From assembly GCF_043290135.1 (NCBI RefSeq), contig NC_134705.1:55529271-55593270 (forward strand): DNA of 64,000 bases, in the 5' to 3' direction. The position numbers and the translations under genes were made by a program. Under the pieces are notes generated by a model that did not search any database, was not told the DNA's origin, and saw only the letters and a list, made by a program, of their open reading frames with translations. Shown here piece after piece: positions 32,548 to 44,430 of this stretch. The stretch is from Rhipicephalus microplus (lineage: Eukaryota > Arthropoda > Arachnida > Ixodida > Ixodidae). Within the stretch, counting starts at the first letter, position 1; the number at the start of each line of letters is the position of its first letter.

Positions 32548-35037
32548 CTAGGCGCTGCTGTTTAAAGACAGTGACCTAGCAACTGCCAGGGGTGATAACG
32601 TGAGTGAAGAGGAAGCCACTTGATCACCTGAGGGGCATTGAGAATGCGTGCTTGGAGATGAAAGTGGCAGAGGGCAGCGAGAGAGAGGGTCAGCATCCTG
32701 ATGCTGTTTACCAGACCTGTACACAACGTCAAAAGTGTATTCTTGTAAACGCAGTATCCAGCGACCGAGGCGCCCAGACAAATTCTTCAGCGAAGACAAT
32801 CAGCATAGGGCATGGTGGTCGGTAATCACAGTGAAGTTCCATCCGTACAAATAAGGTCAAAATTTCTGTATGGCCCAAATGACAGCGAGACATTGCTGCT
32901 CTGTTATTGAGTGGTTCTGCTCCGCAGGTGTTAGTGCGCGGCTGGCATACGCAACTACTCGCTCACGTGAAGTGTCGTCGCGCTCGAGAAGGACAGCACC
33001 GATTCCGTGACCACTGGCATCTGTGTGCAGGAAAGTGGGTGTACTTTCATCGAAGTGAGGGAGGGCGGGGTCTGATGTCAAAGCATGCTTAAGTGCTTGG
33101 AAAGTACACTCGCACTTGTAAGTCCATTTTAAAGCCATTCCTGACGTCAGAAGCTTGTGTAACGGCCCCGCAATGGCAGTGAAGTGACGGATGAAGCAGC
33201 GGAAGTAAGACGCCAGACCCATGAAACTTCGCAATTGTTTTTGAGTGCCCTGACGTGAAAAACTAATTACGGCAGCAACCTTGTCGGGGTCGGGTCGTAT
33301 GCCATCTTTGCCGACAAGCTGACCCAGTACTTTGATGCTTGTGCTGGTGAAGTGGCAGTTCTTTGTATTGAGCTGTAGACCAGCATTCGAAATGCACATT
33401 AGAACTTCGTACAAACGCTTAAGGCGCCGAGGAATTGTAGAAGAATAAATTACGATGTCGTCGAAATAACATAAACAGGTTTTCCATTTGAGACCACGTA
33501 AGACAGTATCTATCATGGGCTCGAATGTTGCTGGAGCGTTGCATAAGCCAAAAGGCATGACGTTAAACTTGTAGAGCCCGTCAGGCGTCACAAACGCTGT
33601 TTTCTCATTGTCTGCTTTGCGCATAGGTATTTGACAATACCCGGATCGAAGGTCGAGGCTGGAGAAATATTCTGCGCCTTGTAGGGTGTCCAGGGCATAA
33701 TCTATGCGTGGCAACGAATATACGTCTGTTTTCGTGATCTTATTGAGCGCTCTGTAATCAACACAAAAGCAAACAGAGCCATCTTTTTTCCGGACCAACA
33801 CCACCGGAGACGACCAAGAGCTGGATGAAGGTCGAATAATATCTCGTTTGAGCAGGTCGATGACGATTTCCTCAAAGATTTGCCGTTCCGCCGAACACAG
33901 ACGGTGTGGACGGCGGCGTACAATGGAGCTGCCTTCGGTTTCGATGCTGTGCTCTGCAACGAAGGTGCGGCCCAGAACTTTGGAATGTACGTGAAACGAA
34001 ATGCTGTGCGTTTGGAGAGGGTCTAAGAGGTCTCTCTTTTGCTCGGCAATGAGGTGAGGACTTATGGTGTCGTTTAAAGCAACAGTGGTAGCCTTCATAT
34101 CAGTTGTAGCAGACAAAGGCGTTGATTCTACGAGAAGGGGAACCAGCGAAAAAGGCTCGCTATCAGCGAAACAACTCACAGCAGTGCCCTGGGGCAGATT
34201 CACTGGCGAAGAAGTTGGGTTCACGGCGGTGACCAATGCTTTACCGTCGTTAAACCACAGAAGGCCAGGTGCTACGGTAAGCCCCACAGGTTTGGAGCAA
34301 GCTGATGAAGCTATCAACACGTCACCGTTAACTATAGTATCCGAAGCCATCGTGAGAACTTGCTCATCTCCTGGCGAAATCAAACAATCAGCGGTAGCAA
34401 CGAAACGAAAGCTGTATGGATTGACATCGAATGAACTCTCAGTAGCTGACACTTGACTTACTTGCTGACGACACGATATGAAAGCTGAGGCCGAAGAAAG
34501 AAAGTCCCATTCTAAAATTACTGTGTGAGTGCACAAAGGAAGTACAAGAAATTGATTGTGGTGAAGGATGCCATCCATGAAAATGCGGACTGTGAAAACA
34601 CTTAAAGGCTGAATAGGGACTCCATCTGCGCAACGAAGGGAAGGGCCATCGTATGGCGTCCTAACTTTTTTCAAGCGGGCACAAAAGTCTGCACGAATTA
34701 CAGAAAGTGCTGCGCCTGTGTCTGCCACTGCCTCTGTCTGTGTACCTTCAAAATACTCCAATAAAACATTCGGCCGGCCGTCCGGAGGAGTTTGACGCAG
34801 TTCGAAAGATGTACTTTTTCCTCCCGAAGCTGCACTGTTTAGTTTTGCAGTTGGCAGTCGGGAATTGAAGTAGAACGTCGGAGAGGAGAAGAGGAACGCC
34901 GCATCGGCGAAGGTGAGCGACGACGTGAGAAACGGGAACTGCCAACTAAGCCAAAGTTCTGCGGAGACGGCGACCGACGTGTGCTGTTCTGATACAGTCG
35001 GCGATAGGGTGGTCCAGTGTGGTAGAAGTCGTCCCAT
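32548..35037 (-). pseudogene. Protease, reverse transcriptase and RNase H of the second gypsy element
   Basis: A frame of 726 codons (35037-32857) is open, then an in-frame TGA at 32857-32859 interrupts RNase H just after AVIWAIQKF; a further frame (about 32855-32548) completes it with [20 protein letters not shown]. Protease: AVADTGAALSVI near 34720. RT: VCFCVDYRALNKITKTDVYS, YFSSLDLRSGYCQIPM, DGLYKFNVMPFGLCNAPATF and CYFDDIVIYSS (YxDD box at 33457-33468, with Phe where Leu is more usual). RNase H: FLHTDASGHGIGAVLLE. The long open frame with few lesions suggests moderate age. Confidence 0.87.
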
Positions 35038-35456
35038 TCAAAGTTATCGTAGCTTCGTCTTTCGTCTTGCTGACGGCGTCGGCAAAACCTTGAAATATGA
35101 CCAAGGATGCCGCAATAGAAGCAAGTCGGCTGCGAAGTGCGCCAGGTGTTGTAAGGCTGGGAAGATGGTCGCGGTGCGAGTGAGTTGAGCGAACCATGCA
35201 TTTCGGGCGCTGGTAGCTGCATTGGGCTTTGCTGGGGTGCAGGTTTCCTAGCAGCCACCTGAGCATAAGTTGGCATGGCCACCGGATATGAGCTCGAAAA
35301 AGGTTTGACAGTCATCGAGGCCAGGCTTTGCCGGGGCGCAGGTGTCGTTGCAACAACGTGAGCATAACTTGGAATGGGCACGAGATGTGAACTCTGAACT
35401 GGTGGATTGTGAACTCGGAACGACATGGATTGAAGAATTTTTGTGTAATCGAACAT
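34839..35456 (-). pseudogene. Gag C-terminal part of the second gypsy element, zinc knuckle
   Basis: A frame of 205 codons with a CCHC knuckle, TCFYCGILGHISRFCRRR (residues about 111-128), flanked by Pro/Ser/Ala-rich sequence with a duplicated segment (SYAHVVATTPAPRQSLASM and TYAQVAARKPAPQQSPMQL). It ends in the Arg-Ser-Pro-rich tail RRRSPSPMRRSSSPLRR. The capsid part upstream is missing. It overlaps the start of the pol frame by about 200 bases, as expected for frameshift-linked gag and pol, though decay could also explain this. Confidence 0.8.
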
Positions 35457-35485
35457 TCTTTTGTGCTCAAAGCAGCATTTCTTAG

Positions 35486-35526
35486 TCTACGTACGCGCAA
35501 ACGCCTCGCGTTTGCGCGTACGTAGA
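35486..35526. repeat. Perfect 19-bp inverted repeat with 3-bp loop
   Basis: TCTACGTACGCGCAAACGC, CTC, then the exact reverse complement. CG-rich in an AT-rich setting. It sits just outside the truncated gag of the second gypsy element and could be a fold-back MITE end, a terminator-like hairpin or an element junction. Confidence 0.85.
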
Positions 35527-35799
35527 AAGGGGCAGTCCTTTCTCTTGTTTTATTCATTATAATATTTAGATATATACCACGACATCAGAACTTACACAAA
35601 TATGTTTATACCTATAACAACGCATTTTTGCTGCGGCCGACATTATTTACAAGCTATATCTGGTGCTACAGTCATACTTATCAGCTCTAGAAGGGAGGCT
35701 TGTTCAAATACACCTGCATCTGAATGTGCGAAAATGCTTCGTACTATCATTTTATTTGTAAGACTTCATTCATAACTCTTTTTATTATCATCTGTAGTG

Positions 35800-36657
35800 T
35801 ATTCTGCAAGTTGAACAAATACATTACCTTGGTGTGCTACGATCACTCCATGTCTTGGAAGGAACACATCGAGTACATATCAGTGAAGGGTGTTCGGGTG
35901 GTGCGTTTCCTACGCCAGATTAGTCATAGTCGATTCAGCATGCGAAGGCAAACGATTTTATCAATATACTTATGTACGTTCAGCCGGTGCTGGAATATGG
36001 ATGCATATGGTACGCTGGCGCTCCTGCTTATAAGCTTCGCTCGCTTGTAATGCTTGAGAGGCAAGCCTTGCGTCTGTATTTAGGTCTTCATAAATTTGTA
36101 ACAAATAAAGTCTTGTGTATGGAAGCTAGACTCCTATCACTTGATTTACGTTCAAAATTATTGGCGGTACAATCATTTTTAAAGCTCTATGAATCCCCAG
36201 CAAAGCGTTTCGAAACAGTTTTACCTCCCAATCTGAGTTGTTCTTTGGAGCATATTGGCGAAGATTTACACCGCCTCAAGTTCTGTATATACAGAGCTTT
36301 CTTGACAACTTAAGTGCCCAAATAAGTGCCATATCTCCAATCGGTGATAGCAACAACTCTAGGCAATTATAGTTTGACGAACGTTTTCCAAAACAAGTGA
36401 AAAAAATGTCAGACCACACTTTAAATTCTATTCTGCGTGATTATGTGGTTCATTTATCTATAAGGACAGTCACTGTGACAGATGCTACGCCAAGTGAAAA
36501 AAAAGTGCGCAGTTGGGATATTCGCCCCTATTCTAGATTGATCATTTTCTCTACGTATTCCAGATTTTGTACCCATTTTTGTAGCAGTGCTTTCTGCGAT
36601 AATTTTGCCCCTCCGCAAATTAACTGCAGCCTTTTCTCTAGAATGTTGGTGGCGTGA
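35800..36657 (+). pseudogene. I-type LINE fragment: RT thumb and RNase H remnant
   Basis: Frames read SMSWKEHIEYISVKGVRVVR, then QPVLEYGCIWYAGAPAYKLR and LVMLERQALRLYLGLHKFVT, a LINE RT C-terminal region. After DERFPKQ and SDHTLNSILRDYVVHLSI comes an RNase H beginning: VTVTDATPSEKK, then after a frame slip in an A run, VGIFAPILD and SFSLRIPDFVPIF. An RNase H after RT marks the I/R1-type LINE groups and separates this copy from the L2-like ones. Both ends are missing. Confidence 0.75.
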
Positions 36658-37520
36658 ATATGAGTGATGCAAGAAATCATCATAAAATGAAACGTCATCA
36701 TGTGACGTCACATATTTAAATGATTGTGAGGTATCGGAAGGTGACATAACTTGACGGCATCATATAACATATTGGCTTGGTTGAAATGGGCTGATCATAA
36801 AGACAGTGCACAACCAGCTGAGCGGCTTTGTCTCCAATCCTTGAGGCAGTAAGAGAACCATGTTGGGCGCAGAAATATCCCGTAGAGAAGCATAAAACAT
36901 GCAGAGCATTGAATCGGAAGAAAATGAGGATAGTTTTTGCCTTTCAGTCACCTTAGGTGAATCCGGAAAGGGACTGGCGATTTTTTTGTTAATATTAGGA
37001 AATGAAAAAAAAAATCCGAATTTTTCGTCAGTTATGCAGAGTGGTACAGAGTAGTATTATTTACTGACCCATGCAAAAATTCGGCAGTCCCACGCACCTG
37101 GGAATTGACGTTATGCGAAGCATGCGGAGGTAAGGCGACCATGTTACAATTTTATTGTGTGACATGTCATGAAATGACGCCAAATATATGTGCAAATGTT
37201 GCACGCACAGACATACGTTGAAGAGTTGCATATGTTTACATAACGAGTTATTTGCACTTGCGCAATAATGCCAACTGGAACATACGCAATAGCAACACCA
37301 GAAGCTGATATGAAGCGCTGATGCTCGCGAGGGTTCTGGCCCTGAACACTGCCACATAAATCAACTTCAGCACATGGCAACTAACCACTATTGACGTTAA
37401 CCCGATGTGAAGGATATATGAAAGGAGCACATCTGTAATGTTTTTAAAATTGGGTAGGCAGCACTGCAACCACTATTGGCACATCACGAAGATGAACGTC
37501 TATTTGAAAAGTAGTTCCGA
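36658..37520. other. Unassigned repeat-like stretch
   Basis: Words such as CGTCATCATGTGACGTCACA near 36692 and GTGACATGTCATGAAATGAC near 37160 suggest old DNA-element fragments, but no terminal repeats or coding region were found. Confidence 0.3.
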
Positions 37521-37948
37521 GAACTGGCGTAGCTCTGCGGTAAAATGCTTCATTGCCATGCAGAATGCTTGGTTTCGATTCTAGCTGGGACCCTGACATT
37601 TCTTCTTTGCGTTCGTAGGGTCGACGCTACCAATTTCGGGTATTTCTTCATGCTCGCACAATAAGTTTTGCCCATGTGTGTTCTCGTCGTTCCTGGGTAG
37701 ATACTAAGTGTGAATCACCTGTGGCACATACTCACATACCAGTGGCACATACCCGACCATGGGTATGTGCCACTGTCTGACGGGACGTGTTTGACGACGT
37801 ACGTGACGGAATTGTGACTTTATTGAGGGCTTGAGCAGCGCATCTTATTAGTCAAACAATCTTACCCTCCCATGCTAATTTTGGTCCACGCCAAGTTAAG
37901 AGGGTGACCGCGAGAGCACCCAAACTTAAGCGGCTAGATAGATCAATC

Positions 37949-38028
<80 letters not shown>

Positions 38029-38075
38029 CGCTCAAGGTCACCGAAGTTCGCTAGGAGATGCTCCGCATTTAATAA
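37521..38075 (+). mobile_element. tRNA-headed repeat (SINE-like) with internal GATA microsatellite
   Basis: It starts with a pol III promoter-like head: box A in TGGCGTAGCTCTGCGGTAAA, box B in TTGGTTTCGATTCTAGCTGG. The body contains a 13-bp perfect inverted repeat AGTGGCACATACC / GGTATGTGCCACT at 37741-37774, then GGTGACCGCGAGAGCACCC, then about 100 bases of GATA repeats (37929-38028), and a tail CGCTCAAGGTCACCGAAGTT. From memory this arrangement recurs in tick genomes as one unit; the outer limits are approximate. Confidence 0.6.
37929..38028. repeat. GATA microsatellite
   Basis: About 24 GATA units, nearly pure after the first two. Confidence 0.97.
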
Positions 38076-38207
38076 TTTTGTTGAAATAGTTTAAAGAAGA
38101 AAATAAAACGCGAATGCTATGAAACTCGATTGTATATATTAAACCAGTAGCATGGCCTGACATAGCCCGGTAAAAACAGCGCGCCGCTATGTTCGTGTTG
38201 CTTTTCA

Positions 38208-38642
38208 TCCTCCCTGCATTCATGCAAGCCGTCAAGAAGCACGACGGCAAATTCCCTCGTGGGCTCGGTGGCTTTGCCACAACACACACCAGAAACCAAT
38301 TTCTGCTCATCATGCAAGCTTTCCTTTCTGCTGTCACACGCTTGCTACTCCCTGCGGTAGTAATGTCAGCGATCGTCGTGAAGGAACCGCCAGACCTGCG
38401 CACCGGGATTGACGCGACAAGTTGGTGCATCCGCGTTGACAGTCATTCCGCCTGTCCAACTGCGCCACCACCTAAAACTAGATGCTTGACGAAGTACCGA
38501 GAGCCCTGCTGTCATCGACAACCATTGCAGAGCCAGCTATAAAGGAACCGGAATCACCGCCCGCGCTCTGTGGGCTCGGTGGCTGTGCTACATCGCACAC
38601 CAGTAACCCACTTCTGCTCATCATGCAGGTTTGTGAACCAGA
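38208..38642 (+). repeat. Partial tandem duplication at a LINE 5' region (copies near 38252 and 38560, period 308)
   Basis: TGGGCTCGGTGGCT-TGC-ACA, CACACCAG-AACC and TTCTGCTCATCATGCA occur near 38259-38313 and again near 38567-38622. A TATA-like GCTATAAAGGAACC lies at about 38537, just before the second copy. Together with the 2A-like coding segment immediately downstream, this resembles tandem 5' UTR/promoter units of a LINE. Confidence 0.55.
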
Positions 38643-38812
38643 TTGCCTTTACACTAAGAGAACTAGCAATTACTTTTTGGTGCAGCTTTTGAGCCCGCAG
38701 TGCTGCTTTAATATTGCCTGTGAGTGTCTTAGTGTGATTAGGTCTATTTTACTACAGTCAGGAGATATTGAAACGAACCCTGGTCCTGATACTAAGGTCA
38801 TGCTTTGGTGAG
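38623..38812 (+). pseudogene. LINE ORF N-terminal fragment with a 2A-like motif
   Basis: The frame ending at 38811 contains CCFNIACECLSVIRSILLQS followed by GDIETNPGPDTK (38761-38796). D-I/V-E-x-N-P-G-P is the 2A consensus: the ribosome skips the Gly-Pro bond and releases the upstream peptide. Such motifs are known from picorna-like viruses and at the N-termini of some CR1/L2-type and trypanosome LINE proteins, usually after a hydrophobic run as here. Nothing downstream continues the LINE protein: a tandem satellite starts at 38797. This is thus an orphan 5' fragment. A retroelement is the likelier source than a virus, given the repeat context. Confidence 0.6.
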
Positions 38813-40211
38813 TGCCGTGCCCGCAACTGAGTCCGTGTGAATCCGAGGTGTTTCTTATATACGGTTGAGGGGCGTGCACATCCATATTTGATTGGGCCAC
38901 GTAGTCACAGCATGGCTCGTCGATGACGTAGGCTCATGGCTCCAGGGGAACCACATGAATGCGTCCGCTTGTTGAAAGATGTTCGACGGATTGAAATACA
39001 CTTGGCAAAGTCGTGCTGCTGAAGAACTGATAATCGCAATCTGTAAACAAGCAAAGACGAGCGTATTTGAGGTCATGCTTTGGTGAGTGCCGTGCCCGCA
39101 ACTGAGTCCATGTGGATCCGAGGTGTTTCATATATACGGTTGAGGGGCGTGCACATTCATCTTTGATTGGGCCACGTAGTCACAGCATGGCTCGTCGATG
39201 ACGTAGGCTGCTGGCTCCACGGGAACCGCATGAATGCGTCCGCTTGCTGAAAGATGTTCGACGGAGTAAAACACACTTGGCAAAGTCGTGCTGCTTGAAG
39301 AAATGATAATCGGAATCTTTAAACAAGCAAAGACGAGCGTATTTGAGGTCATGCTTTGGTGAGTGCCGTGCCCGCAACTGAGTCCGTGTGAATCCGAGGT
39401 GTTTCATATATACGGTTGAGGGGCGTGCACATTCATCTTTGATTGGGCCACGTAGTCACAGCATGGCTCGTCGATGACGTAGGCTGATGGCTCCACGGGA
39501 ACCGCATGAATGCGTCCGCTTGTTGAAAGATGTTCGACGGAGTAAACACATTGGCAAAGTCGTGCTGCTTGAAGAAATGATAATCGGAATCTTTAAACAA
39601 GCAAAGACGAGCGTATTTGAGGTCATGCTTTGGTGAGTACCGTGCCCGCAACTGAGTCCGTGTGAATCCGAGGTGTTTCATATATACGGTTGAGGGGCGT
39701 GCACATTCATCTTTGATTGGGCCACGTAGTCACAGCATGGCTCGTCGATGACGTAGGCTGCTGGCTCCACGGGAACCGCATGAATGCGTCCGCTTGCTGA
39801 AAGATGTTCGACGGAGTAAAACACACTTGGCAAAGTCGTGCTGCTTGAAGAAATGATAATCGGAATCTTTAAACAAGCAAAGACGAGCGTATTTGAGGTC
39901 ATGCTTTGGTGAGTACCGTGCCCGCAACTGAGTCCGTGTGGATCCGAGGTGTTCCTTATATACGGTTGAAGGGCGTGCACATCCATCTTTGATTGGGCCA
40001 CGTAGTCACAGCATGGCTCGTCGATGCCGTAGGCTGCTGGCTCCAAGGGAACCGCATGAATGCATCCACTTGTTGAAAGATGTTTGACGGAGTAAAACAT
40101 ACTTGGCAAAGTCGTGCTGCTTGCAGAAATGATAATCGGAATCTGTAAACAAGCAAAGACGAGCGTATTTGATGTCATGCTTTGGTGAGTGCCGTGCCCG
40201 CAACTCAGTAC
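38797..40211. repeat. Tandem satellite, about five units of 274-276 bp
   Basis: The word GGTCATGCTTTGGTGAGT begins units at 38797, 39071, 39347, 39621 and 39897, and a partial sixth at 40173 (variant TGTCATG). Unit lengths are 274, 276, 274, 276 and 276. Units starting at 39071 and 39621 are almost identical to each other and share variants (GCTGCTGGCTCC, CTTGCTGAAAG, GTAAAACACACTTGG), whereas 39347 differs, suggesting a two-unit higher-order repeat. A 276-base unit is 92 codons, so long - strand frames run through neighbouring units; I regard them as by-products. Confidence 0.95.
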
Positions 40212-42170
40212 ACATGAAGAGCGCTTCGCAGCAGATATTGTAGTGAGAAAAGTGATTCAGCAGGAAAGTGATGAGAGTGATGAGTGGGAACTAGCTGATT
40301 AAGAAAACTACGTACATTCATTGCCTAGCGCAGACGCACTAGTGCAGGACGGTCAAGCTAACGCATTCACAAGATGTCTTTATGTGCCAGTCGCAAAAAA
40401 AATCGCAAAAATTGATTTCCTGTTGTTGTGTTCTTCAGGATCATGCGTAAGGCTCAAGGCACACCACCCTATCACACTTCGATTTCACCGGGCACGAGAG
40501 CAAGGCTAACTGTTATCACCTATGCCCACGCTTCCAGCCTATTCACACACTAAGCAGCACACGCAACATACGCGTGACTTCAGGGAGGAGCTTTGCGCGG
40601 ACCCTCACTCTCTTGCATACGTAATCATGCAAAAGACCAACTTTGGAGCTAGATATTTCGGGGCACAGGCGTACTAAAAAATTCTTGAAACTGAAATCGT
40701 GCGCAAACACCACAGCTTACATTAGCTTTCATGTAAACATGCCAAATTACTGTAGTCAGTAAAAAGTTACTCACGAAATTTTAGTTAATAGGTCTGTTGA
40801 CAGCGTTAAGTATTATCGAACTTTCTGTCCTGCTGGCCGCTTAGCTTATTTGCACAAACGGTTTCCACGTTCCTTGAAACGCCTTATATAAAAAAGTCAT
40901 AAAGCCTTACTTTGAACACCCGGAATAAAAAGGAAAGGCGAGACTCTAACACTAAAATTTATTGCAATAAACTGTATATTGATAGTATTTAATTATGTCG
41001 AAGACCATGTAATTTTAATACAAGGCCAAAAAATACCAAGGGTAAGCGAGTAAAATTGGCTTCGAGTATGGACGAGTGAGAGAGATAAATATGGTGGTAC
41101 AAGAAGAAAACACTAGCAGGAAAGGGAAAGAAGAATGCTGCACTAATACTGCACAAAGCGTAATATAGGGATACAAAAGGTGTGAAGGGCTTCGATGTCC
41201 ATGTAAATGCTTAATTGTTCTTGGGATACCATTTGGGATCTGAGTAATGTGCATGAAATCTGAGGTGCAAGAAGGAATGAATGCAAATCAAAGGACTCTG
41301 GGACGCCTCGTGTAGGGAGCTCACGGGAACCCGACAAATCAGGCAAAGGGGGATATACGATGAACAAGATTTTAAGTAAGGTAAGCTCAAAGCCAAATGA
41401 TATTTGAAGAGCACTCAAGAAAATGAAGGAGAGTAGATGGGCAGGGATTGTGTTCGGTTATTTGTACAGGAAAAGCGTGGACACAAATAGAAGAAAAATA
41501 ACTAGGTGCTTCACCACTAAATATACGACTGGCAGTGCTGGCGATATCGCAGCAAGGAGAAATAAGCAAAAACTCTGAGAGGCGGAGAAGAGGATTTCTC
41601 AATGACAATGATGGAAAAGAAGCAAGCTCTCCGTAATTGCCAAAGAGACAAAAATGAAATAAGGCGGAGACTTTTAATGAAGTGCAAAAAAGTGCTTTAC
41701 TGTTCGAAGTGAGGTCGGGTTGCCTTAGAAGGTGTAGTTGTACATCGAGGTTCAATAAAAAAGAAAAACAATGTACATGCTGTGGGCGAGCCTAGGAAAC
41801 AATTTGATCTGTTCTGATTGAATTTGGCAATATCCGCCTAGGTATACGTGTGAGCATGAGGCTACTAAAGGCCTTGCGTTTTAGGCACAACAATGGAAAG
41901 CGGAGATAAAGCACGTAAAAGACGATTAGAGTATTGGTGGCAGAAAAGCGGAGATAACGGACAGAAACAGGGGAAATGTGAGCTGTTTCTGCCTGAAGAG
42001 TTAGTGAATTCATATTTTTTTTATAGTATAGGATCAATTGAATTAAAGTCGATAACGCATTACGCCGACATTACGCCAACGTAAAGTTTTCTTGCCGTTT
42101 TTTTTCAAGCCTGGTGGCACACATGTCACCGGCCCGTTTTAAAAGGGGCACTCATAGCATCCATGCATCC
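40212..42170. other. Unassigned non-coding stretch
   Basis: A frame right after the satellite (about 40195-40302) reads HEERFAADIVVRKVIQQESD and ends in acidic residues, which may be a scrap of a transposase tail, but this is weak. The rest has short frames only and no recognised repeats. Confidence 0.35.
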
Positions 42171-42765
42171 TAGAGGAACGCAAAGAACCGGAAATTACCT
42201 GGACGAGCCGTGAGATTATAATTTTTCGTACACCGTGGTAGGACCGTTCATGTGGAATGCTCTTGCATACGAAGGACACCCAGGAGAAACTTGTAATAGC
42301 CTAAAAATATGACAACATCACCATTGTGAGCTCTTTAACGCAATGGCGTAGCTCTGTGGGTGCACTTACGTTGTTTTGCTGAGCAATGCTTCTCATTTCA
42401 AAAAGGAGAGACTATGCGCACGGCTAATAATTCATGCACCTTCGACGAATGGCAGTCCTCATTATCTAAAAGCACAAGCTGCGTTACCTTCGTTGGGCGA
42501 GTGATTCCAAACACTATGATCGATGTGAACAGCATTTTTCAATTTCGTTTGTTGTTCTTTAATATCCCCTTCGTGCATTGCTGCCAACGTCCTCTCGCAC
42601 AAGCAGTCAGGATACGCCGTTAACGCAAACATAGCTTCACTTCCGTTTTGCAGCTGTAGGGGGGCACATGTGTGCGTTCAAACATTTCCCTGTGCATCAG
42701 GCAAAAAGCGTTTTTTAGAGAATGTAGCCTCCAACACTAGATCCTGTGGCGAAAAGTCCTTTGCC
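42171..42765. repeat. Dispersed repeat, copy A (related to 52130-53460)
   Basis: Blocks shared in order with the 52-53 kb copy: GGCGTAGCT-TGTGG, GACGAATGG, ATTACC/GTTACC-TCGTTGGGCGAGTGA, CATTGCTGC, GCAAGCAGTCAG, GCACATGTGTGCG-TCAAACA, and GAGAATGTA-CCTC-AACAC. No open reading frame is shared. The GGCGTAGCTCTGTGGG block resembles the tRNA-like head of the element at 37521. Class unknown. Confidence 0.6.
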
Positions 42766-44430
42766 GGCACGCATATTTGCCGAGTTTGTTTTTGCTAGCC
42801 GTCGTGAAGCACAGAGTGCTGGCATTTAGTGCGAGAAAAATAATTACGCTCATCGTTTGATTTACGCTCAGAATAGCCTCTGCGGGAAACGCGCACCGCG
42901 ACAGCACCGGTCGTCCGGTTGTAATGTCCGCACTGAAAAAAAAAAAGCTTTGCGAGCACAAACCTTTGCAGAGTTGATTTTCCCTAATGGCCGTTAAGTA
43001 AAAAGTGCCGGCATTTCAGCGTGGAGACAATTACTTCCCAGTTCGTGGCAAGATAGCCTGATGAAGTTCCGATAGGATGGGGACAAACATTGTTAAATAA
43101 AAGAAAAAATCGCGGCTGATTGCGATGCCACCTGATGCAAATATAGAGCGCGGCTGTCCATGTGCTATCAAGCTGATGACACCTCTCGAATATAGCAGCT
43201 GAAAGGAGCCGAATAGCAGCGTTCTAAAACACTGACCACGATGAAATAGTAAATTACCATTACGTACTTGAAAGTCTAATCATTACTACTATTGAAGCCA
43301 CATTTCTACTTCAGATGCATTTCAAATTCAGCGCCGAAATTGGAGGTGTACACAAGAAGTTCGCACACGTGATATTCCTAAGATTTAAATAGTGAATGCG
43401 CATGCACATAGTATGTATGCACCGTGTTGATTATTTTTCACGTTCCGGGCTGGGACAAGGAAACGAGAAAGAAGAAGAGCGTGAGCGAGAAAGGAGAGAC
43501 GCGGGGACGCTCAAGTGACAGCAGTGCGCTTCCGAGCGCTGTAAAATGAACAAGTATTTTGTGTCTTATACCTTAAAGACGGAGTTGAGTCTGATCGCAG
43601 TGTCTGGAAGGCCATCGTCTTAATAACCGTATGGTAGATTCTCATCTGGAAGGTGAAAGCCACATGACATGTGACTGTAGAATATAGTTTGTCGAATGGC
43701 GAACATATAGAAGGGCGACTTCCAGCCTTGGAAAAAAAGAGTATTCCATTTGCAATTCAAAATTAGCGAACGCCACAACGATAAGAGACCTGTTACCGCA
43801 CACTATTGCCAAGTAGGTGCACAAGGCTAAGCGTGCTGTTTGAACTATTGCACAATATCGTGCGCGTACAATAACGCCACGAAACTTGCCATCATGCCAG
43901 CTGTACCCAAGATGTAGCACCTGTTTTCCTTCTCGAGTCAACAAGCAAAGCGCGACCGCGACGAAAATGACTAACCACCGTTCTTGGTGGAAACGCTGCC
44001 GCCTGGCGAAAGCGCACCGACGTCAACCCAAAAAATAAAAAAAATAAAATGGTTTAACTTGTAGCATGCCAAGGCACTGAAAGGATGAAAATTTTTGTTG
44101 TTGGTGTTAAAAAATTTTGAGAGACAGCACGCGCCTGTTTTTGACAATGGATGCCCAAATTCAACTCAAAATGCATGGGATTCAATGGGGCTTGGGAGAG
44201 TCTGCAACCACTTTCTCCGCACTAGTCGAGTGGCCAGCCGAGAAGTGGCACCCCCATACAGACGCACGAAGTGATATTTCTTGTGGCAATACATCATTTT
44301 ATGACAACAATATTTTCTTTCTGAGAAAGTATAAAAACTCCCAAGCATTTCCCCAAGGGTGAACATGGTTAGGTGCGAATGCACGGGGTGATGCTATGAG
44401 GGGGAGTGAAGTTAAAATCCGTTGGTATAC
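42766..44430. other. Unassigned non-coding stretch
   Basis: A purine-rich segment (GAGAAAGAAGAAGAGCGTGAGC, about 43464-43485) and short frames only. No gene, RNA or element could be supported. Confidence 0.35.

Larger units (their letters stand above)
31210..35456 (-). mobile_element. Second Ty3/gypsy element, - strand, no LTRs found
   Basis: Read on the - strand: gag C-terminus with CCHC knuckle (35456-34839), protease-RT-RNase H (35037-32857 and onward to about 32548), and integrase (about 32500-31330). No matching terminal repeats were found beside it, and the gag N-terminus is missing beyond about 35456. The element is therefore truncated at the 5' side and either truncated at the 3' side or carrying one LTR I cannot identify (possibly within 31110-31330). 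It differs clearly in sequence from the element at 22988-28272. Confidence 0.85.

Noticed and set aside
38740..38796. 2A motif as evidence of an integrated picorna-like virus
   Set aside because: No viral capsid, helicase, protease or RNA polymerase nearby; LINEs carry the same motif and the context is repetitive.
39678..40178. 166-codon minus-strand frame in the satellite
   Set aside because: It repeats because a 276-bp unit is a multiple of three; 274-bp units break it, and no known protein fits.
38797..40211. CRISPR-like array
   Set aside because: Repeats are long, contiguous and without unique spacers; eukaryotic context.
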